A DNA stretch of 34,167 bases from Scedosporium boydii (Eukaryota; Ascomycota; Sordariomycetes; Microascales; Microascaceae): NCBI GenBank assembly GCA_002221725.1, contig NJFT01000325.1, positions 1 through 34,167 of the forward strand, given 5' to 3'. Shown here piece after piece: positions 1-10,697 of the stretch (positions within the stretch are counted from its first letter, which is position 1; each line of letters starts with the position of its first letter). The position numbers and the translations under genes are program-made. Below the pieces are notes generated by a model. It saw only the letters and a program-made list of their open reading frames with translations, made no database searches and was not told the DNA's origin.

Positions 1-74
1 AGGAGAAGGGAGAGGAGAGGAATGTCTTTACCCTGCGTTCCAGACTCCCGAGCATTCCAGCTTCCTTTGAGAGG

Positions 75-80
75 TATATA
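75..80 (+). promoter_or_regulatory. possible TATA element of the first gene
   Basis: A TATATA hexamer lies about 145 nt upstream of the ATG at 221. The leader between them is pyrimidine- and A-rich, as is common before fungal start codons. The placement suits a TATA box, but the motif is short and no transcription start is visible, so this is suggestive only. Confidence 0.3.
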
Positions 81-220
81 TTCATAGGTTCCTGCGCCCC
101 CAAAAGTTTTCCCTTTTTCTCCTCGGCGTCATAATCATAATCACAAAGGCGAAATATAGAAACGATCGAAACATCACGTCAACAGCCAATCCTCCATCAC
201 CCACCGGATCCGCCACGGAC

Positions 221-736
221 ATGGACGCCGACGATCAAGATAAATTTGAAAACTCCGACTCATCCGAAAGTCAGAATACGACATCGAAACTTCGCGAAGT
301 TGTGCCATCACATGTAGTGGTTCAAGTTCCTATCGACCATGGAGTAAACCGATGCACCGTCAACATTAAAGTTGACCGCGAGACCTGGCTGCGCGAGGCC
401 CGGCAGCTCCGCCGTAAGCTGGCGAAAGCCAAGGGCGAGAAACTGCGCCCTAATATCTGGAGTGGGAGACTGTTTAAATGGACGGACCAATCCCGGCACG
501 GGAGTGACAGTCGCGGCGGCCGTGGCAGAAGAGTGTCCTTACTCGGGTGGACTCGCATCGAGAAACGACATCCAGGAAGAGCTCCAACCCCAGCATCCTA
601 CCAACTAGTCGAACTCCCCCAGGTCAGCCTCGAGGCACTCTTTGAAGCGCCCTTCCTATCAACAGACACTATGATGGCCAGATACGAGGAGAGCAACTCT
701 CCGGGTCCGCAGCCGGGGCCCGATTATGCATACTAG
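221..736 (+). CDS. unknown small protein, 171 aa, with an open frame beyond its TAG stop
   Basis: I do not recognise this protein. The start is the ATG in MDADDQDKF, placed after a TATA-like element and a leader. The product has an acidic, Ser-rich N terminus (about 1-25), a charged middle with an Arg/Lys-rich helix (about 55-75, RETWLREARQLRRKLAKAK), a Gly/Arg-rich stretch (about 95-105) and a Pro/Gly-rich end (GPQPGPDYAY). There is no signal peptide or membrane segment. The frame stops at TAG 734-736, then stays open for 33 helix-like codons to a TGA at 836-838, and an AATAAA follows at 940-945. Alternatively, a GTCAGC...TACTAG intron at 623-736 (114 nt, phase 0) would join ELPQ directly to that tail. 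The gene is plausible, its function unknown and its 3' structure uncertain. Confidence 0.5.
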   Translation: MDADDQDKFENSDSSESQNTTSKLREVVPSHVVVQVPIDHGVNRCTVNIKVDRETWLREARQLRRKLAKAKGEKLRPNIWSGRLFKWTDQSRHGSDSRGGRGRRVSLLGWTRIEKRHPGRAPTPASYQLVELPQVSLEALFEAPFLSTDTMMARYEESNSPGPQPGPDYAY

Positions 737-838
737 GAATATCTTACCGAGGTCGCCCATGAAGCCCGCGTGTCGGTTGCCAGAACCCTTACCCAGTTCA
801 GTGGCCGAGTTTCAGAAATTGCGGGTAATGTGTGGTGA

Positions 839-2559
839 TGGTTGGAATGGGACAGATGTTAAGCGTGGGGAATACTCCAGTCGGGTAGGGAAAAATGGCT
901 CCCAGATTTCGTAGACACTCTTTTTCAAATAGACTGGAGAATAAAACCAACTTTTGCTCAATGCCTAAACAAGGCCGAAGCCAACGCCGTCCGACCTTGC
1001 CAGCGTTACCAGTGGTGATACAGTGGTTCTCGCCTCTCTCAATCACCCTATACTAATACTAAGGCCGATGGCGATTGATCAATTTCATTCGGGAGTCACA
1101 GCAAATTGTCTACACTGTTCCAGTAGTATTGTGAACTGAGGGTGGAACGGAAAAACCGTTGAGAGGCATTACTCTTTTCTCTTCCTTTGATAAAAGTAGC
1201 ACTAGTTTTACACTTTAGTTAGGGACCACCCCATCCCATTTCTAAGTAGAGGGTATTACCCACCACGGCTGAATATGTGTTTCTCAGATCACCGTCCTAG
1301 GCCGTGGCCGTTTGCGGCGCTAACATTACCCCCCATCGATAGCTTCAAATGGTAGAACGTGGAACTGCCAGGCCCTTGCGGCTAGTTCCGGTGTCCCTTA
1401 CTCTTATCCTTCCCTCGCGCCCCGGGCATGAGGAAGGGGAAAGCGAGGGCGGGACTGGGGAGGGAGGGGCTGTGAATACAAGTCCATGCGCCGTTTGGGC
1501 CGGTGAGGTCGTAAGATCCTGTTCCTGACTCAGTGAGCAGTTCAGTGCAGTTGGTAGACGGCTAGAGGAATTCGGGAACGGACAGGGAGATATGCCATGT
1601 AGTGTGTAGCCATGATAGCCATGAGGTGGTGAGCTGCCCCGGTGGCGAGGGCCCATTTCTGGGCTGTTGAGTTTCCACGGAAAACTTTGCGAGGTTGACA
1701 TATGCACGGGGCCACTGCATATGCGGCTGAGAAGGGGAGGGGCGGAGAAGCCATGGAGGATGATAGGCAGAGTCGCCCAAGTGCGACAGCCTCTCTTCAG
1801 AAATGATGCTATGGCCTCCCAAACCACCTCATATGTACCCGGTCAAGGTGGTCACTTTCTTGGCTGCCTGTGTTTGATGGGGAAGCACCTGCATGCAGAT
1901 ACGAGCGAGCATAATTAGAGCGTCCAGGCTGGTAATACAAAATTTTCCCTCCACTTCCCGTATCGCTCGGGCTTTGCACCATAAGGAAAGACAATGAGAC
2001 TTGCCAGCGAGAGGGCTTTCCGCGTCCCGAGACAGAGCGTTGGCTGCTGAGATAAGGTTATCAAGGCGGGTTCTTCCCAGCCCCAGCCCCAAGCACCAGG
2101 TGCCTTCGGCTTCGTTCCGGGGAGGAATTCACAAACAACCCTGTGCTTCGCCGCATCGATGGTGGTAGTTTTGCATTTTGTGGAAATTGGGGGCGTGGAT
2201 TCGGCCTTCCCACTCGTATGTTGCGCCAATCTTCAGTAACATACATGATACAACCCATCGCTCGACCCGTTTGCACTTACATTAATCCGCATCTCTTTTT
2301 GCCCTCCAAAATATGCCACGGCAGTGGCATGCAGATGTCCTTGGGCCCATGACCACCTCGATGCAAATCGCAGACAGAAGCAGAATCCAAGAGCACAAGT
2401 GGAGGGGGTAAGGACGGCCCCATCTTTGAGCCAGGTTAGAAATACTCGCACATTTATGCACTATTGACAGCAGGGAGGAGAGGGAGAACAAGTTCGGAGA
2501 GAGCAAGATGCCTCCGTAGACCAAGGTGCAAATTATTACTTTCAATTCGTTTCCTCTAA
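839..2559. other. gene-free stretch
   Basis: About 1.7 kb with no supportable gene. The overlapping short frames on both strands carry no recognisable motif or splice structure. AATAAA at 940-945 is a likely polyadenylation signal for the gene to the left. I see no repeat or RNA gene here. Confidence 0.45.
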
Positions 2560-3061
2560 ATGCAAGACCCTGTTAGGCGCTTTCACCAGATGGAGGGCCA
2601 GAAGCTCATGGAAGCGAGGTGTATGTGGAACGAGGAACGAGCCCCGACCTCAACACGACACGAAGTCAAGGTGGATTCATTCCGGATCTTGCTCCGTATC
2701 GTTTTCCATTGCCACCATCATCAACTTTACCAAACAATCAAGACCACAGGCGCATCACAAGCAGCTCCCCGGCCCGCCGAGAGATCAAGTTTCCGCATGT
2801 ATGCCGACAGCGACTTCGATGAGGACTCCTCTCCCGAGTCGCATATCATCAGCATCAGCGATGTATGTATATGGTTGTTGTGCTTAACTTCGGATATCTA
2901 TCCAGCCAGTGCCCACTCCCACAATTGAGTTGACGTCAATTATACTTCAACCCATACCCGCCCCGGTCTTACTTTCCCTCTTCCCTCACCTTAAGCCTTA
3001 CTCTAGCCCGTACCTTCCTAAGAGGATCGTGATTCATGAGGTCATGGGGCATTGCTGACTG
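2560..3061 (+). CDS. doubtful small two-exon gene
   Basis: An open frame from ATG 2560 reaches an acidic patch (YADSDFDEDSSPES) and then a good donor, GTATGT at 2863. A TTAAC branch-like site and an acceptor TCCAG at 2904-2905 follow, and after it the frame stays open in phase to a TGA near 3060 (PVPTPTIEL...). The implied intron would be only 43 nt, which is short even for fungi, and the product matches no family I know. A second overlapping frame (2619-2822) looks equally protein-like. It may instead be upstream leader of the HNH gene that starts at 3290. Confidence 0.15.
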
Positions 3062-3130
3062 ATCACTTTGAACGCCCCGTCGCGCTTGCCATCTTCAACA
3101 TTCAACTGTTTTTGCATTACTCCCACGGAC

Positions 3131-3165
3131 TCCTCGACTGCTCGACTGCTCGAATCCTCGACTCC
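3131..3165 (+). repeat. degenerate CTCGACTGCT tandem repeat in a 5' leader
   Basis: About four imperfect copies of a 10-nt unit built on CTCGACT(G/C)CT occur just upstream of the HNH gene, within its likely 5' leader. This is simple low-copy sequence with no demonstrated role. Confidence 0.5.
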
Positions 3166-3289
3166 TCGCGCAGCACCAAGTGAAGGCTCTTTTCTTTCCT
3201 CTTCTTTATCCATTTTTCTTTTCTATCGCAAGCGCAAGTGTCGCGTGATCGTCTACAAAGCCCCTCTACACCCTGCACTCACCACCACC

Positions 3290-4818
3290 ATGGAATCGAT
3301 TAGTACCTACGCCTCCAATGTGAACGAGCTTGTCCGCGCGTTCGCATCCGATGTTTCCACCGCTGCTGAGGATCGAACTACCCTCGTCTCCTTCCTTAAT
3401 GCTCGACCGATCCGGCTTACTCCGGTTGCATCTTCTTTCATCGATAATCCGGAGCAACGCATCAATTTCGCCAGGGAGCTAGGCCAATTTGCTGCCAGGG
3501 AAGGTATAGATATCAGTGAACCCAGTTTTTTCTGGGCCGCCTTCATGATTGCCTCCCTGGATCAATTCCCTGCCGGGGATGATGTGTCGGCACGAAGAAC
3601 CGTCTCCACCATGCAAGTTGTGGTCGGCCACTTTGCCGTTCTCTTGAAAACCTGCAAGTTCAGCGCCTATTCTTCTCGCCCTTTGTCGCAGACTCATGGC
3701 GTCAGCCGCTCTAACCTCCCACTTCCTACAGTCTTGACGAAAGCGATCGCCGAATCCCTCCGGGTTAGCTCCGGCTTTGCGGAAGAGGCCATTGACGAAA
3801 GCGTCCATCGTAACATACGGGAAGCCGAAAAGGTAATTTGTTTCAAAATCCTCATCCCTTATGCCCACTGCTCACTACCTTTGTGCTCCCTCACGTCTTT
3901 AATACCTCCATTTACAAGGCAGGTCGCTAAGAGTTGCCACCTCAAACAAACTAGTGCTTATCAAGAGATCGCTCCCGTTGCCTTGTAACTGGAGCATCCT
4001 ACCCAGACGCTTGTCACATCTTTCCTTTTTCCTCTCTTCGACATCCACAGAGGACCTCGAGGAGTCTCTATTCGACCTTATATTTCCTTTGGGGAGATGA
4101 TCGTCGAGCCCGGCTCGAGCCGCTCCTTGTCGGGCAGAATAACATTGTGGATACCGCGTCAAACATGATCGCGCTCGACCCTAGGTTGCACCGATTGTGG
4201 GCCAAGGGAATCATTGCGTTCCAGCCTATCGCATTGATGGAAAATGGGGTCCGACTTCGCTTCCGATGGATGAGCCGAATTTCTCCCCATACATGGGAGA
4301 ATATGGACGCCGCAGCTTTTGTAGCCTTCGACCCCAGAGAAGTCTTGACCCGCCCTCAAAGCGAGGGAAGCTTCGTGGTGAGGAAGGCAGAGACGGGCCG
4401 CCCCATCCTGGACGGCGAGATTGTCGATGTGATATCCCAAGACAAATCCGTCATTCCGAATTTCGAGATACTGCAATTCCAATGGGATCTGCTTCGTATG
4501 GCCTGCCTGAGCGGCGCAGCAGAGGCGGTTGACAAAGGGCTCCCTTGGGACCCAAAGTTTGACGACCCAGAGTCTTGGTCGCCATTCGGTCAATACATTA
4601 AGAACGAGCAGCCGATGCGCCATCCGGAACGAGATACCAACCTTGGCGAAGAGAAGCCCGGGGACTCTTCGCAGCAAGCAGCCGTCGTTCTTCCCCATCA
4701 TGGGACGCATCCAGAGCCCACACCTGAGCAAGAGGAGCGAGTGCATCGGCCAACGGAGCAGGGAGGCACCGGCGGTGCCGAACAGACCCAGCCCAAGAAG
4801 CAGCGTTTCTTTCCTTAG
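3290..4818 (+). CDS. HNH_2-type nuclease-domain protein
   Basis: Fungal protein of the HNH_2 family (HNH nuclease superfamily, a zinc-finger nuclease fold); its cellular role is unknown. The start is ATG 3290 in a strong context (ACCACCATGG). Exons are 3290-3832 and 3955-4818, with a GTAATT...ACTAG intron in phase 0, giving 468 aa. The intron is required because the upstream frame runs to a TAA at 3986, while the conserved core lies in another frame. The domain begins RDRSRCLVTGAS (185-196), has the His of ACHIFPFS at about 202, and continues to SNMIALDPRLHRLW (250-263), giving a His, Asn 251, His 260 core. The C terminus is Pro/Glu/Gln-rich and disordered. After the TAG at 4816 the same frame stays open for 83 more codons to TAA 5065-5067, with a basic, Ser-rich tail. 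Catalytic activity cannot be judged by eye. Confidence 0.85.
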
Positions 4819-5067
4819 AAGGGAGTGAAACAACGGCCATCGCATGGACATGGGACTGCCGGGAGCCAGGGCTCCGCTGGTGATTTGACGCCGACGGCCT
4901 CTACCCAGGCTTTTACTACCAGGGCAGGCGAAGAGGGTGAATCTCCACGATTCACCGCCCGTTCTCTGCGACGGAAGATCTCGAGGGCTTCAGTACGTGA
5001 ATTGTTTGGGAGGAAGACGTCAGGAGCTAGCAAAATTCAGGCATCAGCTGACACAGACGTGGCATAA
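4819..5067 (+). other. in-frame extension after the TAG of the HNH gene
   Basis: The 83 codons that follow the TAG at 4816-4818, in the same frame, contain no stop until TAA 5065-5067. They encode a Gly/Ser/Thr-rich stretch and then a basic segment (RSLRRKISRASVRELFG). This looks like the low-complexity tail of a longer ancestral protein, cut off by a CAG-to-TAG change, or possibly a readthrough extension. No convincing intron removes the TAG: the nearest GT donors give introns under 50 nt or lack a branch site. Confidence 0.35.
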
Positions 5068-6115
5068 ATAACTCGCAAATTGCGGCGCCGCCAGGTAGTC
5101 AGGGTGATAGGGAAGGAGTTTTGGGAAGAGGAAGGAGTCAATTAAAGTGACAGGCATCATAACTAGTTAGACGACGTCCGAATTTATTGTCTCATGCTCT
5201 GGTCGACTCTATGCTTCCTTTTTTTCTAACTCTCGGAGGGAAAGTCCGCCTTCAAAAGGATGGGATTAAGTCGAGTTTGCCAACGCATACATCGTATACG
5301 TTGATGTTTCACCCCCAGCCTACCTTACCTGGAGAATGGGGGCGGACGCCTGTCTTAACCTGAAGATTAAGGTATCTGGGGGAGATGAGAACGATATACC
5401 TGCCCTATTTGGTTTGAGATTTGGCAGCTCGAGGCCAGGCTGCCTACGCGTCTGTCGATAAACGATGCACCTACTACGGATCTCGATTAACAACGCCTTC
5501 CGAAACCAGCTGTCAGGGGCGACCTGGCATGACAATAGATGAGTCGTCATTTGGGTCTGGCAGCTCCTTGGGCATCCATCTGACTTAAAATATGACTCAA
5601 TGGGAAAATGCCTGAAGAGAAAAAAAAAAAAAAGAAAAAGGCAATGATTTATTTACAAGCTCATATGAGGGGCTTATCCCATGTTCGAACGGGTTCTGCT
5701 CACATTTCTCCATCAGATCTGCCTAGGGACGACTGCGATGTCAAAATTGACTGAGCTGTTCGAGACCGAACCCAATCCATTTTCTACGTCGCAACAACAC
5801 CATCCCATATTAGGATGTACTTACATTCTGTTCAAATCCAGTCGTCCGCTCCTCGCAGCACACACCGAGGGGAAGTACTCGATCGGGTCAGGCAACGAGA
5901 CTTCCTGGCTGCAGAGCTGATGCTATGCGGGATATGTACCAGCAACGTACGTTAGGCAGCAAGAGGCTCGGACTCTCCGACATTGTTTTCGAAATCAACT
6001 GTAACGGTACTTTTTGATAACCGGGAATTTTACTCAGAAGAATCTCTCCCTCCGCTCCTCATCCTACTCTTATTGTACGCAAGAGCACCTCATCTAGTCG
6101 ACCATAGGACCTACA
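5068..6115. other. gene-free stretch
   Basis: About 1 kb between the HNH gene and the F-box locus. The short frames here (for example 5681-5920) have no recognisable domain or splice support. A 14-nt A tract sits at 5620-5633. Nothing else stands out. Confidence 0.4.
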
Positions 6116-7799
6116 ATGTATTCCCTCCCATGCGCTATTTGCGGATACATCAATATTCTGGACACTGACCAGTGACCACCCCATCTTTGGAAGAGACAAT
6201 TTCGAGGTCGTACGTGGGCCTCCCCACCTCTAGACTAACCCGAGAGGGTTCCACACTAGGTTTAACATAGAAATTGATAACTAGTCTACTTCTCTCCCGA
6301 GGGCGTAGTCATAAGCGGCATAGGCCAACAGTCACCATCCAGCGAGAATTACTGTACCGCACCTGCGAGTTACTCTGCGAAATGGGACGATTCCAACCCC
6401 CCGGCCATGCAGAGTTTTGGGGTTACAGGTGGTCCCCCGTTCGAGAATCGCCACGGCGTCCTCATCCATGCTGCTTGCTGGTCTCTGCTGGAAGCTGCCT
6501 TCTATCCCCACAAGGTTCCGTTGCAACAGCTTCTCGATGTCTGCAGGTCCCTACCCGAAAATGCCCTCTACTCGCTCAGCTTCGAGGGGCTAGAAAGGAA
6601 CGGCGGCCGAGAGGACCTATATTCCTGGCTGAGTAGTTTCCGGTCTTTCGGGTCCTGGCCGAGAAGGGATGAAGACGACTTAGGCCCATACGATCTTCCC
6701 GATGTTCGTCGGGTTCTTGATTCGATTCCCAAATACCCGTCGTTTATGGTCGAGGCACCGCTTTCGGAATCACCTTCCTTTAGCGTCTCCGTTCCTGCGT
6801 CCGGAAACGACTGCTTTTTCTTGCTTCCTGGAGAGCTTCGCCAAGATATTGCCATTCATCTTCCGACTAGTGACTTTTTGACTCTGCGGCGTGCGTCGAG
6901 GGCATTCTGGCCCGTCTTCCACAGCCAGCAGTTCTGGGCATCCAAGTTTTTTATGTACGGTGAGCGTGGATGGGTCGTCGAGTCCCGGAGGAGAAGCTCC
7001 GGCGCGTCGATTCCGGACTGGAGATGGTGGTGGCACCGAACACGAGATTGCAACGATCGATGCGGCTCGGACTGCGATGGCTACGCATGTCATTGCACGG
7101 CGCGTGACCGCCATTATTGGACAGAGATGGATTACGAAGGGGGGCAGGTGTATCTGCGACCGTGGAACCCACCTAGCTGTTCACAGGCAAAGGACACGCG
7201 TATGGCGTTGTGTTTGCTCTTTGCACAGCATTTTGAGCGTCCACTGGGATACGTCTCCCACCTCGGCAGTCCATCCGCTCCCCGGGGGCATATCCTGGGT
7301 TGAAGTCTCTGGGACTATCGAACGTAGAGTACCACTTTACAATAGCTTTAGAGAGGGCTGCCGAGTGTTGGAAAAACGGCTCGTAACCATACCATCGAAC
7401 CTTTGCAGAATTGGCTTCTCCTTTGTCCGTCTTGACCGCGCGGAGTATATTTCGGGAATAAGATTCATCACTAACAGCACCGAAGACGTCAAGCTTGGGT
7501 TTCAGTCGAGCGCGCAGCAGGTCGCCGTGGACGTGTCTGATATACGAGGATTCATCGTCGCAGCAGATCAAAGGGGTATCCGGGCGTTACAACTGATTAC
7601 TTCCGATGGATGTGCGACTCGGTGGGTGGGCAACTCAAAAGTCGTACCCAAGACGAGACGTCTCGCTTTTCGAGAAGGTCCAGTAGCCGCTATAGAATGC
7701 GGATTCGATGTAAGGATGAAACTACGTCTTAGTCACTTTGTAAGCCTCGGAGTCATTTCTGAGGCGATACAGGAAGTCCCATGCTCATTTTCCAAGTAA
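6116..7799 (+). pseudogene. fungal F-box-family gene, probably decayed
   Basis: The locus belongs to a fungal F-box family that starts with a small Cys motif. ATG 6116 gives MYSLPCAICGYIN, then the same frame carries stops at 6173, 6236, 6257, 6263, 6275 and 6278 among family-like pieces (HLWKRQFRG). From 6281 to about 7149 the frame is open: ISGIG, KWDDSNPP, FENRHGVLIHAACWSLLEAAF, then the F-box itself (DCFFLLPGELRQDIAIHLP to FWASKF, about 6811-6945). The conserved C-terminal part (QRTRVWRC, ILSVHWD, LVTIPSNLCRIGFSFVRLD, EYISGIRFIT) lies in another frame, from about 7187 to TAA 7799. Only a 37-nt GTATCT...CACAG segment (7150-7186) would join the frames in phase, which is very short for an intron. 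A working gene starting at ATG 6407 and using that micro-intron is the alternative. F-box proteins act as substrate adaptors of SCF ubiquitin ligases. Confidence 0.6.
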
Positions 7800-8431
7800 T
7801 CGCACTTGGAAATCGTTGGTATCGGTTGAGGTTCTCGAGGATATCCCTTGGTGTCATGACGGGTTTCCCGATACAACAATACGCTGGCCCGGGGAGCTGA
7901 TGACTTAGACCATAAGTTCCTTTATGTCAGGCTATTCTTACCTCTACTTACTAAAACATAGCCGTTTATAATGGCTTTATAGGAATTACTAAAATTTATT
8001 ACAACTAGGAGCGAAATTGGTGTCTTATTAGTGTGGTTGTGATAGACGTCACACGACAGTCCTCGCGGCAATATTTATAGCTGACACAGCCTGACCAAGG
8101 GAGGCCCTTGATATCTCGCGGCTTGCAACCCTGATCGCCAGATTAACGCTTGGTTTATTAGCTTAACATGGTGCGAATCGGGTAAGAACAAGGCTGTTGA
8201 CATACTGCTTCGACCTCTTCATGACTCGAAGGAAGAAGGGCTTGCGGCAGACCCTGCAGGGCTCTTTGGTTTGGATGGGGTTTCTCTAATGTAGGGGAAT
8301 GCCGCGCCATGCTTTCCTTCGAAGACGATACAAACAAAACGTGTTTATAAAATCAGAGTCATTAATCATTACCCTATCCAACACAAAAAAATATGCCGAG
8401 TATAAATATCCAGCTAGATCAGATCCTCCCA
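7800..8431. other. gene-free, AT-richer stretch
   Basis: This lies between the end of the F-box locus and the convergent end of the membrane-protein gene. Base composition is visibly AT-richer around 7910-8040 and 8330-8410 than in the flanking genes. No gene, repeat or RNA was recognised. Confidence 0.4.
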
Positions 8432-10697
8432 CTACTTATACACCCTGTGTCTACTCAACGGCGTCCATCTCGGTCGGCTCCCCACCGTCGTAAACGCCAC
8501 GTACCCTACATCTCTATCCGGCCACACATCGGCAATCTGCACCCTCAAATCCTTCAACAGCCTCGATCTCTCGGTGCCGTGCAGCGCCGACCCAGTCTGC
8601 GGCTGTGGCACGAACACATTGTCGCGCACCATGGAGCTAGCGTATCCCAGCACGTCGGGCGCCAGGGTGATGAACTCGAAGGTGGCGCTCGCGACGGCGA
8701 GGGCCTCGAGGATGATGGTCGAGGCAATGAGCAAGCCGATCCACCACCGGTTGGCACGGTAGACTTCTGTCGCTTTGGATTTGGTCGCGGCGGCGGGGAC
8801 GATGCCGCGGAGGGGATCGCCTAGAAGGGTTTGATTTAGGGTATCGAAGGGGAGGGCGACGCTGGTCGCGGAGGATGATGAAACGGATGGGTTTGGGGCT
8901 GTCGCCGCTGCTTCTGGGTTGTTGGAGAGGAGGACTTTGAGGGGGGCCGTGGTGGCGTTGAAGGGGTCGAGCGTCGATTGCCAGAGGGTGTTGAAGGCCG
9001 TGGTCATGCGTCTTGAGAAGACTGTCATGTCGGTGTTGGCCCAGTTAGGTAGGGGTTTGTGCAGGAAAAGCACGGTGTCGCCAGCGAAATACAACTCTGT
9101 TGCGGAAGCGGTGTCGTGGTCGATGACTATCGACGCTCTCTGCCAGGACTTGATCGTGTTGACCATCGAGACCGTCTCTAAATTAGGGGGCCACACGAAC
9201 CCGAAGGGTTCATCAGCGTGGAGGCGACGCTGCCGTTTCGCGGAGCAGATGGCGGACGGATTAGGGCCGCAGGACAGTTGGGTTTCAACAATGACGGGGG
9301 TCGCAGGGCAAGTAAAGTATGACACCGCATGTAGCAGATTGTCTACATCCCAGGACCTGACCGCCAATAAAAGCGTGAGCGGCTCCGTACCGGCCGCATC
9401 TTTCCAATCGAAAAATGTCACGTTGCCGGGGATTTCGAACACGCCTGTGAGGGGAGCCTGGCGTTCGGAGGTTGGGGCTTTTTTGTAAAACAGGGTAGTG
9501 ACATTCAGTCGTTTTGCGCTGATAATTTTGGCCGTCTCGTTGACCGTTACCATGTCTGCCATCATTGAACAGGTAAAGTCAATGTAAGAGCTCTCGACGG
9601 TGACATCATAAGACACACCGTCTTCGACCGTAAACCCTTGCATCTTCAGACCAACCAGGGCCGAGTAATCGTCCTTACCGTCGAGGAGGGCCTGCTGGTC
9701 GATATCCCTCCAGCCATCCGAATCAGTCTGATAAGCCCTTGACAGGTCCCATTTTGGGATCTTCGGCCTCTCCCACATGTCCGTCAGAGCGCCCTTCATG
9801 GCCGGAGAGGTCAGCAGACTCGCCGAGTATATCGTTGAGAGGATGGCCTCCGCATCGTCTAGTCCGCTCGCAGAACTAACCCAGGAGTCGCCCTTGGTGA
9901 TGTTGGGGTAAAAGAGTGTCATGGACTCGGAATTGACGTGCATTTCCGTATAAAGGAGGCGAGACGAACTCTGGCCGCCGATAGGAGACATGGCCCAGAC
10001 CATTAGGGTGACTACGGCCATGACCAAGTTCGTTCGGAGGAAGAAGGCGCGCTCGAATGTGCCGGCGAAGCTCTGGCTGCCGAGGATTTGTTCGAGGGCG
10101 GCGAGGCCGATGCCCCGGCGCTGCTCGGCCTTCCATCGCGCCAGGTTGTGAAAGAAGCGGCTTGAGATGGCGGCAAAAACTATGGGGAATATGGTCGGGC
10201 CGAGACGGGTGGCTTCTACGACGGTGTCACCATAGTCGGAAATGGGTTGAAAGTCGAGGGCTAATGCGAAGACGGCAAGAACTAGTCGAAGAAAAATTAA
10301 GGTTGAGTTAGCAGGTTGTACTTGAGACTTGGGTATCGACTCGGGATTAAACAAATTGAAGAAGCATCGCGAGGCGGGGAAGATGTGAAAGTTGGGACGC
10401 ACTTAGGAACGCAATGGGGCAGAGAGCCAGAACAATGTCCCACAATCGCAACGGAAGCCAGACAGCAAATGGCCCTCGCCTGCCTAGGATCTGGGGATGT
10501 TCGGGCCAGCCAGGCGGCGGAGGCTGGTAGCTTGGAGTCGGCTCGCGGTCTTGGACGGTGGTCGAGAAGACGGGCTTCCGAGGCACGGCGAAGGTCTTGG
10601 TCTTTGGTTGCTCCGAAGTGATGTCGGAATCGAATTCAACGTACGGAGGTCTAGAATAGCTTGGCTCAGTGCTTGTCGGAATCGCTACGTACGACAT
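8432..10697 (-). CDS. fungal multi-span membrane protein of unknown function
   Basis: Integral membrane protein of a fungal-only family; function unknown. The start is ATG 10697-10695 (MSYVAIPTS). Exons are 10697-10403 and 10281-8432, with a GTGCGT...CTAG intron (10402-10282, 121 nt, phase 1) that carries a perfect TGCTAAC branch site. The product is 714 aa. A Pro-rich cytosolic-looking N terminus (about 1-75) precedes hydrophobic helices near 83-107 and 118-142. The LEQILGSQSFAGTF segment follows, and another helix ends in MSPIGGQ (about 183-201). Then comes a long, presumably extracytosolic domain of about 400 residues with several N-x-S/T sites and paired Cys. A last helix (WWIGLLIASTIILEALAVAS, about 611-632) leads to a conserved-looking tail ending LSRHRVYK. 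I recall the same architecture and tail in uncharacterised ascomycete proteins. No enzymatic motif is visible. Confidence 0.85.

Noticed and set aside
1345..1827. 160-codon minus-strand frame
   Set aside because: It is Pro/Ser-rich with no domain or splice signals and overlaps several equally long frames, so it looks like chance.
3068..3289. Earlier start for the HNH gene
   Set aside because: The frame is open from a TTG at 3068, but the first ATG with a good context is at 3290, and the upstream translation is low-complexity leader.
4159..4851. 230-codon minus-strand frame opposite the HNH gene
   Set aside because: It is a shadow of the HNH coding exon on the other strand; the plus strand carries the recognisable domain.
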